A stretch of DNA of 64,000 nucleotides, taken from assembly GCF_042680685.1 (NCBI RefSeq), contig NZ_JBHUEA010000014.1, positions 1 through 64,000 on the forward strand, in the 5' to 3' direction. The DNA is from Amnibacterium endophyticum (lineage in GTDB: Bacteria > Actinomycetota > Actinomycetes > Actinomycetales > Microbacteriaceae). Positions 6,831 through 13,569 of this stretch are shown here, in pieces. The stretch's first letter is position 1. Each line of letters begins with the position of its first letter. The notes beneath the pieces are model-generated. The model searched no databases. It was not told where the DNA came from and saw nothing but the letters and a program-made list of their open reading frames with translations. Made by a program: the position numbers and the translations under genes.

Positions 6831-7948
6831 GAGGTCGATAGCGTCCCGGGTCCGCGGATCGGGCGGGGCACCCAGCCGAGGGCGATCGCCGAGCCTGCCA
6901 GCGTCAGTTGCCCGATGAAAGCTAGGACGGCGGACATGGCGGAGCCGTCGCCACCACCGGTGTTGAAGGAGTCGGCGATGGACATGCCGATTCCGAAGCT
7001 CGCGAAGAAGCGGAAGAACACCGCGGCGCTGGTGAGACCGAGCATGAGGATCGCGATGCGGCGCGGGGTGAGTGCCGCGGCCGACCGTCGGCAGGCGCCG
7101 ACCAAGACGGCAACGCCCGCCGCCGTCCAGAGGACTGCCCAGATGGCGATCGAGCTGAAGTGCATGGCGATATCGAAGCCGTCCCGCTCAATCATGCCGG
7201 CATAGATCGCCTGCACGGTCTGGCCGGGCACCTTCGACTGCGGGTTCCAGATCAGAGCGTCGACCCCGCCGAGCGCGACGACGGCGAGCAGCAGCGTCAT
7301 CCCTCCGACGGCGACGGGCACGCGCCGAGCACGGCTGGCTGTCCGAGGCTGCAGCTGCAGCGCAGGTGACCCTGCAGCGACGACAGCCCCGCCAATCAGC
7401 CCCGCGAGGAGGACCATGAGACCGATTAGCGGCGCGACAGGCCTGCCGGCAGGATCGGCGAAGCCCGCCGCGACCAGCGCCGGCCCCGTGATGAGCGCCA
7501 GGAGCGAGCCGCGGGTGAGCCAGGTGCGGGCGGCGATCCCCGCCCCGAGGAGGAAGAGCACGGCGCAAGCGCCTGCCGCGAGGGCGAGGATCGCGAGCCC
7601 TCGACTCGCGATCAGGAACAGCGGTGCCGCGCTCGGCGCCACGCCCGGGTCGGGAAGGTTCCCGCCGGTCAAGTAGAGCCCTGCCAGCACGCCAGCAGCA
7701 GCCACCAGCAGGCCGCCACCACGGCGAGCGAGGCGACGAGGCAGCGCGCCTCGCGGCTCACCGCTGTGCTCAGGCCGGTCGCGATCGATGCGGACGACCA
7801 AGGAGAACGCGCCCAGCACGACGTCACGACGCGGCAGCCCCAGCTGACTCGCACCGACCAGGTCCGCGCGCCACTCCTCCAGGTACCGCAGGCGGACGAG
7901 CCGCGGCAGCAGAAGTGCCAGGAGTCGCAGCGGGAGGTCGAGGCTCAC
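6827..7948 (-). CDS. permease-prefix-domain membrane protein in a PadR operon
   Basis: About 373 residues from GTG 7948, which overlaps the PadR stop as GTGA. The N terminus (LRYLEEWRADL and following) matches the permease prefix domain usually found beside PadR regulators. At least seven hydrophobic segments follow. A role in a PadR-controlled membrane stress or export response is inferred from neighbourhood only. This three-gene operon is by far the largest cargo between two sites (14 and 15). Confidence 0.7.
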   Translation of the reverse strand: MSLDLPLRLLALLLPRLVRLRYLEEWRADLVGASQLGLPRRDVVLGAFSLVVRIDRDRPEHSGEPRGALPRRLARRGGGLLVAAAGVLAGLYLTGGNLPDPGVAPSAAPLFLIASRGLAILALAAGACAVLFLLGAGIAARTWLTRGSLLALITGPALVAAGFADPAGRPVAPLIGLMVLLAGLIGGAVVAAGSPALQLQPRTASRARRVPVAVGGMTLLLAVVALGGVDALIWNPQSKVPGQTVQAIYAGMIERDGFDIAMHFSSIAIWAVLWTAAGVAVLVGACRRSAAALTPRRIAILMLGLTSAAVFFRFFASFGIGMSIADSFNTGGGDGSAMSAVLAFIGQLTLAGSAIALGWVPRPIRGPGTLSTS

Positions 7949-8280
7949 GCGACGACCTCTGCCGCTGCGCGAGATCGGAGAGGCTTCCGAGGCGACGCAG
8001 ATCGCGCGCTCCATGCGGCGACGGCTTCTCTCGCCGCGGCACGACCGTCGGCAGTCAGCTCATAGAGGCGGCGGCGCGGGCCGCGGCGGGCGGTCTCCGT
8101 CTCCCACTCGGACGTCACCCAACCGGCGCTCTCGAGCCGCTCCAGGATTGGGTACACGCTTCCGGCCGGGCGTCCGGTGCGCTTGACCACCTGCAGTCCC
8201 CACACGCCGCCGGCCTCCTCGTCGACCAGGGCCCGCAGCACCTCCGCCGTCGCGGCGGTCATCCGAGATAACGACTCCAC
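7945..8280 (-). CDS. PadR-family transcriptional regulator (cassette cargo)
   Basis: A 111-residue winged-helix protein. Helix-turn-helix and wing features typical of PadR are visible: VWGLQVVKRTGRPAGSVYPILERLE, then GWVTSEWE, then RRRLYELTADGRAA. It probably represses its own operon. GTG 8280 or ATG 8262 may be the start. Just upstream (8294-8301) is the palindrome CTATATAG, which may be part of the operator or the promoter -10 region. Confidence 0.85.
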   Translation of the reverse strand: MESLSRMTAATAEVLRALVDEEAGGVWGLQVVKRTGRPAGSVYPILERLESAGWVTSEWETETARRGPRRRLYELTADGRAAAREAVAAWSARSASPRKPLRSRAAAEVVA

Positions 8281-8293
8281 GTCCGCACGCTAC

Positions 8294-8301
8294 CTATATA
8301 G
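8294..8301. promoter_or_regulatory. possible PadR promoter/operator core
   Basis: An AT-rich palindrome CTATATAG in otherwise GC-rich DNA, 13 bases upstream of the PadR GTG. It can serve as a -10 element on the minus strand. No convincing -35 was found. Confidence 0.35.
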
Positions 8302-8382
8302 AGAAGCGCAATGCAATCCCTTCGGTCTATCGACCCGTTCACCGCTGCGCTGCGCCGGAGCCCTCGACGCGTGACGAGCCGC

Positions 8383-8406
8383 GTCTCCAGAGCAGGGGCG
8401 TGGGAC
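8383..8406 (+). repeat. 24-bp site 15
   Basis: Left arm GTCTC, core GCAGG, right arm GGGAC. Confidence 0.85.
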
Positions 8407-8430
8407 GGGTCGCAGGCAGGGGGAGTGAAC
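8407..8430 (+). repeat. 24-bp site 16 (degenerate, abuts site 15)
   Basis: Left arm GGGTC, core GCAGG in register, right arm TGAAC. Identified mainly from its position and core. Confidence 0.5.
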
Positions 8431-8472
8431 GGGACGCCGCGTACCTCGGTGAGAGGTGCGGTGAGCGGGTGC

Positions 8473-9048
8473 TCAGTGGGATGCGGCGTCGAGCTGCAGC
8501 CGCGAGAGTGGCCGGTCGGCGTAGATGAGCCGTACCGCTGCGGGGTCCGGGTTGCCCTGATCGGGTCCGCGGTGCACCAGCGACAGGCCGACCTTCCGAG
8601 CGACGTTGCTCGAGGCGAGGTTGTGCTCGAGCAGGTAGGCGACGACGGGTAAGTTGGGTCGGTGCGTTTGTGCATGGGTGAGGGCGACCCTGGCCAGCTC
8701 GGTGGCGTATCCGTTGCCCTGCGCGCTGGCCGCGAACCGGTAGCCGAGGTTCCATACGGCGTCGTGCAGCACGCTGCAGCCGCCGTACCCGACAACGGCT
8801 CCCGCACCGCGCAGGCGAACCACCCAGGTGCCGAGCCCCTCGCGCTCCCACTGGTCGATCCAGCGGGAGACAGCGGCCTGCGTCTGGTCGATGGAGGTGT
8901 GCCGGAGGCTCGGGTAGTGCTGCCAGACCGCAGGGTCCTGGAGGATCTCGTGCAGTGCGCGGACGTCGCCAAGCCGAGGCGCGCTCAATGAGAGTCGCTC
9001 GGTCTCGGCTAACTCCGCTCCAGCTGCACTCGCGTACGCCTCGCTCAC
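8473..9048 (-). CDS. GNAT acetyltransferase, RimJ/RimL type (cassette cargo)
   Basis: A 191-residue N-acetyltransferase of the ribosomal-protein-acetylase/N-terminal type. Family features are the opening ETERLSLSAPRLGDVRALHEIL, the acetyl-CoA pocket region GYRFAASAQGNGYATELARVAL, and NLASSNVARKVGLSLVHRG. GTG 9048 (VSEAYASAAG) is preferred because the longer in-frame ORF extends through site 17. Acceptor unknown. Confidence 0.8.
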   Translation of the reverse strand: MSEAYASAAGAELAETERLSLSAPRLGDVRALHEILQDPAVWQHYPSLRHTSIDQTQAAVSRWIDQWEREGLGTWVVRLRGAGAVVGYGGCSVLHDAVWNLGYRFAASAQGNGYATELARVALTHAQTHRPNLPVVAYLLEHNLASSNVARKVGLSLVHRGPDQGNPDPAAVRLIYADRPLSRLQLDAASH

Positions 9049-9074
9049 GGCCAGAGGGTAGGCGTCCCCGGTTC

Positions 9075-9098
9075 GTCCCGGCAGCAGGTGAAAGAGAC
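9075..9098 (+). repeat. 24-bp site 17, between divergent genes
   Basis: Left arm GTCCC, core GCAGG, right arm GAGAC. It lies between two divergently transcribed cassettes, so it also sits in the promoter zone of both. Confidence 0.85.
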
Positions 9099-9144
9099 GG
9101 GTGGAGCTTCGACGTAGCGCAGGCTTGCTCGGTAGCTTCAGCGC

Positions 9145-9705
9145 GTGGCGTGCATCTTCATCACCCACCCCGAGGTGCTCATCGATCCCGGAGTGCCTGT
9201 CGTGGAATGGGGGCTGTCGTCTGTCGGCAAGGACCGCGCAACTCGGCTTCCCGACCAGGTCGGTTCCGGGGTCGAGCTCGTGGTCAGCAGTGGTGAGCGC
9301 AAAGCAGTCGAGACCGCGGATTTGCTGGCGGCGGCACGAGGTCTGCCGAGGGTCGTCGACCACGCCCTCGGGGAGATGGACAGGAGCGCGACCGGCTACT
9401 TGCCGCCAGCAGAGTTCGAGCAAACCGCCGACGCGTTCTTCGCGCACCCAGAGCTCTCGGTACGGGGCTGGGAACGCGCTGTCGACGCCCAGTCTCGCGT
9501 CGAAGCGGCGGTGCGCCGTCACCAGGGCGAGAGCGACGATCGCGCGATCGCGTTCGTTGCGCACGGTGGGGTTGGAGGCCTTCTCATGGCGAGTCTTGCG
9601 GCAGTGCCGATCAGTCGCTCGCTCGATCAGCCTGGGCTCGGGAGCTACTTCTGGTTCGACGCACAGAACTGGAAGCTGCTCTCCCCGTGGCACTCGATCT
9701 CTTGA
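9145..9705 (+). CDS. histidine-phosphatase-like protein (cassette cargo)
   Basis: A 186-residue protein of the phosphoglycerate mutase/histidine phosphatase superfamily. The N-terminal catalytic RHG is replaced by THP (FITHPEVLID), keeping the nucleophilic His but losing the adjacent Arg. Later elements are SSGERKAVETADLLA (usual second Arg region), ALGEMDR and the second catalytic His in VAHGGVGGLL. It starts at GTG 9145 without a clear ribosome binding site. Activity is uncertain because of the altered motif. Confidence 0.7.
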   Translation: MACIFITHPEVLIDPGVPVVEWGLSSVGKDRATRLPDQVGSGVELVVSSGERKAVETADLLAAARGLPRVVDHALGEMDRSATGYLPPAEFEQTADAFFAHPELSVRGWERAVDAQSRVEAAVRRHQGESDDRAIAFVAHGGVGGLLMASLAAVPISRSLDQPGLGSYFWFDAQNWKLLSPWHSIS

Positions 9706-9721
9706 CCCTCGGGCGGTCTGC

Positions 9722-9745
9722 GTCTCTCCAGCAGGCATCTGAGAC
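9722..9745 (+). repeat. 24-bp site 18 (consensus)
   Basis: GTCTC, GCAGG and GAGAC all match consensus. Confidence 0.9.
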
Positions 9746-9750
9746 GGCCG

Positions 9751-10197
9751 TCAGGCGTCCCATGTTTTTGGTTTGGGCGGGGCGAGGATCATGAGCTTCT
9801 GGGGGTCGGGGAATTCGGTGAAGCCGACGCGTTCGTAGAGGCCGTGGGCGTCGAGTGTGGACAGCAGCACGCGATTGAGTTCCAGCGGGCGGAGGGTCTC
9901 GACGACTGCCGTGGCGAGGAACAAGCCCAGGCCCTTGCCGCGGGCTCCTGGGGAGACGTAGACGTCGCAGAGCCAGGCGAAGGTTGCACTGTCGGTCACG
10001 ACGCGGGCGTACCCGACGAGCTTCCGCTCGCGGTCGAGGACGCCGAAGTTCATCGATGCTTCGGCTGCCTGCTGCACGGTCTGTCTTGATCGGCCGAGTG
10101 CCCAGAACGCGTCGGTCGACAACCATCGGTGCACGGTGTCGAGATCGATCTCGTGCAGATCGGTCGTCACCCGGAAGTCCCTCGTGCTTGCGGCCAC
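9751..10197 (-). CDS. GNAT acetyltransferase (cassette cargo)
   Basis: A 148-residue N-acetyltransferase. The acetyl-CoA binding motif is clear in VYVSPGARGKGLGLFLATAVVETL, with preceding beta strands VGYARVVTD and TFAWLCDV and the C-terminal LDAHGLYERVGF typical of GNAT motif B. GTG start at 10197. The stop is 5 bases from site 18. Acceptor unknown. It is unrelated in detail to the other acetyltransferase in the array. Confidence 0.85.
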   Translation of the reverse strand: MAASTRDFRVTTDLHEIDLDTVHRWLSTDAFWALGRSRQTVQQAAEASMNFGVLDRERKLVGYARVVTDSATFAWLCDVYVSPGARGKGLGLFLATAVVETLRPLELNRVLLSTLDAHGLYERVGFTEFPDPQKLMILAPPKPKTWDA

Positions 10198-10280
10198 GGG
10201 TGGACGCTACAAGCCGCACGTACTCCGCCTCCGATGGCGCCGTCGATGCGACTCTTGCGCCGAGTTGGACCCAAGATCGA

Positions 10281-10304
10281 GTCGCACGACCAGGGTGCCG
10301 AGAC
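10281..10304 (+). repeat. 24-bp site 19
   Basis: Left arm GTCGC, core CCAGG, right arm GAGAC. Confidence 0.75.
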
Positions 10305-10362
10305 GAGCCGACTGCTGGTGGCGGGCGTTGTACTAGGTGAATGGTTGCGTGATACTCGCGCA

Positions 10363-10629
10363 ATGCTGAGGAGTGCACCGGCCGGAGGGGAGACCTCGCT
10401 GGGTCCGATCTATCCGCTGGGGTACGAGTTGGCCTGGTGGGCGATCGCTGCGTGCATCGTCTTGGTCATCGTTGTCGCGCTGATGAGAGTCCTCAGGTCC
10501 CGTGAGTTGAGCAGTGCGGCTCGGGTTACGTGGGTCCTGCTGGTCCTACTCACCATGCCCATCGGGGCCATCGCCGCACTGCTACTCGTACGCAACAGCG
10601 CAGGAACCTCGATCAAGAGCGGCGCATAG
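10363..10629 (+). CDS. small two-TM membrane protein (cassette cargo)
   Basis: An 88-residue protein from ATG 10363; the longer in-frame reading crosses site 19 and is rejected. Two TM helices are visible (AWWAIAACIVLVIVVALM and VTWVLLVLLTMPIGAIAALLL) with a short basic loop between. The arrangement resembles phospholipase-D-N-terminal/PLDc_N-type two-helix proteins, but the match is loose. It is alone between sites 19 and 20. Confidence 0.6.
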   Translation: MLRSAPAGGETSLGPIYPLGYELAWWAIAACIVLVIVVALMRVLRSRELSSAARVTWVLLVLLTMPIGAIAALLLVRNSAGTSIKSGA

Positions 10630-10659
10630 CCACTCAGCCCACTCCTGGCTAGTCGAGAT

Positions 10660-10683
10660 GTCTCACGGGCAGGCACTTGAGAC
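10660..10683 (+). repeat. 24-bp site 20 (consensus)
   Basis: GTCTC, GCAGG and GAGAC match consensus. The next bases (10684-10693, GTCTCTGCGG) repeat a left arm directly after it, which may be a decayed abutting copy. Confidence 0.9.
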
Positions 10684-10804
10684 GTCTCTGCGGTCGCTGT
10701 CAATCCGCGCCGGAAGGCAACCGGTCATAGACCAGGACTCGGTCCCCGAGCGTGGCGATCCGGCGTCACTCGGCGCCCCGGCTTCTCACGAAGACGTCCA
10801 GGGG

Positions 10805-11028
10805 TTAGTGCATGAGGATCCAGGTCGCAACGCCCATGTTGAGGAACACGCATGCCGTGATCAGGGCATAGAACGTGAGGCTTGACCGCTTCGTGGATTC
10901 CGGGTGTACGCGCCTGGCGCGCTGAAGCCAGATGAGGCCGATCGAAACCACCGCCAAGAAGCCGCCGAAGCTGGTGGTGGCGAGGATCTCGTTCGGAGTC
11001 GCGAGGCCTACTTTCTAGAGGAGCTCAC
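10805..11028 (-). pseudogene. small two-TM membrane gene with a broken start
   Basis: The minus strand reads 69 codons ending TWILMH before TAA (10805-10807), beginning KVGLATPNEILATTSFGGF, with two TM helices. It has no start codon before an in-frame TAG at 11015-11017. A GTG at 11028 with GAGGGA upstream is the natural start, but it lies one frame off and meets a stop after six codons. A one-base deletion near 11012-11020 would explain this. Otherwise only a 48-residue piece from an internal GTG (10951) would be made. Confidence 0.5.
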
Positions 11029-11097
11029 TCCCTCGAAGTTTCACTGCGCTCTCGCAGCGGCGTCAACCTGCGCCGCGCCTCCGTTAGGCACCCTGTC

Positions 11098-11121
11098 GTC
11101 TCACGTGCAGGCAGCTGAGAC
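11098..11121 (+). repeat. 24-bp site 21 (consensus)
   Basis: GTCTC, GCAGG and GAGAC match consensus, with C before and G after. The inner bases CACGTG and CAGCTG are themselves palindromic. Confidence 0.9.
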
Positions 11122-11166
11122 GCAACAGTTACAGCCATCGGGGATGAAGGCTGAGATGGTGCTCCG

Positions 11167-11529
11167 GTGACCGACGTGGTGGCTTTCGACACTCTTGAGG
11201 TCCGCCTGGTGTCTCGCTTCGACGAGGGCCGGGGTGTGGGTCGTGTCCTCGTCTGGCTGCTCAGCACGGTGCTGGTGCTGATCTCCGTGGCCCTTTCGGT
11301 GGCGACCTCGGTACCGTTCGCAGAGCTCATTCCGATGCACGAGATCGTGGTCCTGCGTCGAGGAACTAGCGAGGAGCTCCTGCGCGGCGAGGTGCCGGTG
11401 TTTCGCGGGAGGCGACTGCTGAAGCTGATGAAGGCAGATGCCTCGTCGATGTCTGAGGCTGGTTTCCTGCAGAAGTGGGCGAACGTGCGCCGCTGGACCC
11501 TGCTGCTCGACGCACCCAACTGGGCGTGA
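11167..11529 (+). CDS. one-TM protein with soluble C-terminal domain (cassette cargo)
   Basis: A 120-residue protein from GTG 11167. Residues 1-25 are soluble (VVAFDTLEVRLVSRFDEGRGVG), followed by a strong TM helix at about 26-50. The C-terminal part of about 70 residues is charged, with a weak helical look (RRLLKLMKADASSMSEAGFLQKW). No family recognised. It is alone between sites 21 and 22. Confidence 0.6.
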   Translation: MTDVVAFDTLEVRLVSRFDEGRGVGRVLVWLLSTVLVLISVALSVATSVPFAELIPMHEIVVLRRGTSEELLRGEVPVFRGRRLLKLMKADASSMSEAGFLQKWANVRRWTLLLDAPNWA

Positions 11530-11559
11530 CGCTGCTTTCGCGGGACCTGCTTTAGCGAC

Positions 11560-11583
11560 GTCTCGCATGCAGGCAGTTGAGAC
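11560..11583 (+). repeat. 24-bp site 22 (consensus)
   Basis: GTCTC, GCAGG and GAGAC match consensus. Confidence 0.9.
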
Positions 11584-11602
11584 TGCTGCGCAGGAGGTTG
11601 AC

Positions 11603-11860
11603 GTGGTTGAGGTCCGACTAAGCAGCGAGCAGGCTGCGATGGCGAACGAGATCAAGGACATCGATCGGCAGTTGAACGAGCTCGACGATCGGGTCCGAGA
11701 GTCAGTTCGATGGGGGTTGCACGGCAGTGGCGCTGGCGCTGGAGCTCTTGGGCGTGATCGGGCGCAGCAGGAAGACGATCAGGCGCGGACCTCTCTCGAG
11801 CAGCGGCGCCGAGCCCTGGCCGAGGAGTTACGCGCTTCTGTCGCGCAGTCGCAGAAGTAG
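11603..11860 (+). CDS. small coiled-coil protein (cassette cargo)
   Basis: An 85-residue protein from GTG 11603, preceded by AGGAGG at 11592-11597. Residues 5-38 (LSSEQAAMANEIKDIDRQL and following) and 57-80 form predicted coiled coils separated by a Gly-rich hinge (GLHGSGAGAGALG). No TM segment. No family recognised. It lies in the cassette nearest the recombinase, the position where a newly inserted cassette would be expected if integration is proximal. Confidence 0.65.
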   Translation: MVEVRLSSEQAAMANEIKDIDRQLNELDDRVRESVRWGLHGSGAGAGALGRDRAQQEDDQARTSLEQRRRALAEELRASVAQSQK

Positions 11861-11882
11861 GCAGACGAGACATACACGGGCT

Positions 11883-11906
11883 GTCTCGCTGCTGGCCGTC
11901 TGAGAC
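11883..11906 (+). repeat. 24-bp site 23 (recombinase-proximal, altered core)
   Basis: Arms GTCTC and GAGAC match consensus and pair further as GCTGTCTC/GAGACAGC. The core is CTGGC rather than GCAGG, so its orientation cannot be read. A GAGAC at 11867-11871 adds another arm nearby. It is the last site before the recombinase gene. Confidence 0.7.
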
Positions 11907-11992
11907 AGCGAAGCGCGACGTGATTCTCGGAAGCTGTCGCACAACCGGGGTGCAGCTGTAGCGCTACGAAGTCAGTGCTGAGACGGTGCGCG

Positions 11993-12619
11993 ATGACTAC
12001 TACCCATGAGGGACCCACCTCGCCATCAATCACCTGGGGCTATCGGCGGAAGTCGAGCCTGCAGCAGTCCTATGAACGTCAGACCAAGGCCTTGCACGAT
12101 CTCGGGATCCCGGAGGAACGGATCTTCGAGGACGCGATGTCGGGCCGGACGATGAACCGGCCCGGCTGGCTGAGCCTGCTGTCGCACGTCCGCGCTAACG
12201 ACGAGGTGTGGGTCGACGGCCTCGACCGGCTCGGCCGCTCCACCCTGGCGACGTTGCAGGCGATGGAGGAGCTCGAACTGCGCGGCGTCCGGGTCCGCAG
12301 CGCCAAGCCGGGGGAGGACCTGCAGGGCACCACGGGCGAGTTGATCCGGCAGATCATGCTGGTGATGGCGCAGTGGGAGCGGCGGCAGATGCTCGAGCGC
12401 GTCGCCGAGGCCCGCGCCGCCCGCCTCGCGGCAGGCAAGCCGGCGGGCCGGCCGAAGACGGCGCTGGCGGACAAGCAGGTCCGCCACATCCACGCCCTCC
12501 ACGCGGCGGGCTACTCCGTCAAGCAGATCGTCGGCGACCTCGGCATCAGCCGTGCCTCGGTCTACCGCGCACTCGCCCTGCGACCTGCACCTGCCGACGC
12601 GGCGACCGAGGCGACCTGA
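11993..12619 (+). CDS. small serine recombinase (resolvase/invertase family)
   Basis: Cuts and rejoins DNA at short dyad sites through a 5'-phosphoserine link. The catalytic block YRRKSS replaces the usual YxRVST, with Ser21 as nucleophile; DGLDRLGRS carries the conserved Asp and Arg residues. The E-helix region (GELIRQIMLVMAQWERRQMLERVAEAR) is present, and RPKTALADKQVRHI with YSVKQIVGDLGISRASVYRAL is a C-terminal helix-turn-helix. At 208 residues it fits the small Hin/Tn3 class. ATG 11993 is preferred over GTG 11975. It lies 86 bp past site 23, and its composition is host-like, so it is the likely platform enzyme of the array. Confidence 0.9.
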   Translation: MTTTHEGPTSPSITWGYRRKSSLQQSYERQTKALHDLGIPEERIFEDAMSGRTMNRPGWLSLLSHVRANDEVWVDGLDRLGRSTLATLQAMEELELRGVRVRSAKPGEDLQGTTGELIRQIMLVMAQWERRQMLERVAEARAARLAAGKPAGRPKTALADKQVRHIHALHAAGYSVKQIVGDLGISRASVYRALALRPAPADAATEAT

Positions 12620-12710
12620 CCGGGTCGCAAGCTGGTCAGCGGCGGCGTCTCCACCGCCTGTGCTCGTCGGCGGGGAAGGCTCGATTGGACCGGGCCGGGC
12701 TCGAGTGGAA

Positions 12711-13319
12711 TCAGCCGAGCCGCTCCTCCTGCGCCGAGTGGTCGGCGAGGTAGCGGGCCGCCTGCCGAGCGGCGCGGAAGTGCTGCGGCGCCAGGATCGC
12801 GAAGCAGGCGGCGGCGAGCACGCCGAGTACGCCGGCGACCAGGTCGGGAACTCGTGCGCCTGCCGCGATGAAGACGATCAGGCGCACCCCCTGCCCGAGA
12901 CCGAGCGCGGCCGCGAGCAGGACCCACCGCTGCCCGACGGCCGGCAGCGCCGACGCGGCGAGCTCCGCGTAGCGGAGCGCGCGTGCCCGCTCGCCGGCTG
13001 TCAGCTCCTCGGGTGCGCCGGCGACAGCGCGCTTGATGCGCTCCGCGGCGATGTCGTAGCCCGCCGCATCGGAGACGACCTTCAGCAGTCGACCACCCGC
13101 CACCGCGTGCCCGATCACGGCGCCGAGTAGCACTGCCGGGACGAGGAGCACCGCGGACCAGAGCAGCGGCGACTCGTCCGAGCCGGCGAGGAGGAGCCCG
13201 AGCGTCACCGCCACGAGCAGCCCCACCGCTGCTCCGACCACCGCGCCCCGACGCGCACGGCGGAGGCGCTGCTGCAGGCTCGAGATCGCGTCGTCGGTGG
13301 GGGCCGGCTCAGTCGTCAT
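12711..13319 (-). CDS. four-TM membrane protein
   Basis: A 202-residue protein from ATG 13319. A short basic N terminus (SSLQQRLRRARRG) precedes two TM helices (about residues 25-66), a charged soluble stretch (YDIAAERIKRAVAGAPEELTAGERARALRYAEL), two more helices and a C terminus rich in Ala and Arg. No family recognised. GC-rich codon use marks the return to host-like sequence after the array. Confidence 0.7.
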   Translation of the reverse strand: MTTEPAPTDDAISSLQQRLRRARRGAVVGAAVGLLVAVTLGLLLAGSDESPLLWSAVLLVPAVLLGAVIGHAVAGGRLLKVVSDAAGYDIAAERIKRAVAGAPEELTAGERARALRYAELAASALPAVGQRWVLLAAALGLGQGVRLIVFIAAGARVPDLVAGVLGVLAAACFAILAPQHFRAARQAARYLADHSAQEERLG

Positions 13320-13569
13320 CCCGCGGCTCCTGACGCACCGGGTCTCGCAGCTGCGCGACCTCGTCCCGCTACCGCGGTCATGTGCGGCCCGTGGTGCCGC
13401 AGCGCCGCCTTCTGCTCTGACGTCGATGACCGGGCAGGCCCGCGCCCGGACTCGGCTGGAGAGGGGGCGGCCACGGCCCGACCGTACAGAAGCGCCGTCG
13501 CCGCGGTCGACCTCGCCGTCCCGGTCTGCCTTCTTGAGAGTGCTCGTGGTCCAGCGGACACTTCCAGCC

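Noticed and set aside
10724..10747. Additional site after site 20
   Set aside because: CAGG is present, but out of register, and the arms do not pair.
4866..11028. Toxin-antitoxin pairs among the cassettes
   Set aside because: Small genes are mostly single membrane proteins. No recognised toxin or antitoxin fold and no two-gene overlap typical of such pairs was found, apart from the kinase/membrane pair at 2513-3293, which does not fit a known type.
64..11906. CRISPR array
   Set aside because: Spacing between repeats runs from 0 to over 2 kb and the gaps hold genes. No cas gene is present.
64..11906. The 24-bp motif as plain rho-independent terminators
   Set aside because: Stems are short, U tracts are absent, all readable copies share one orientation regardless of gene direction, and several abut with no gene between. 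Some terminator effect cannot be excluded.
64..12000. Classical integron (IntI and attC)
   Set aside because: There is no tyrosine recombinase, and the repeats are 24 bp without the R''/L'' and L'/R' boxes or the GTTRRRY core of attC. Only the array logic is shared.
11993..12619. Recombinase as a transposon resolvase
   Set aside because: There is no Tn3-type transposase or terminal repeat nearby in the window, and the repeated sites point to a role in the array. It cannot be excluded that the gene came from a transposon.
13320..13569. Divergent 250-bp gap searched for a riboswitch or operator
   Set aside because: No palindrome or conserved RNA block was found by eye.
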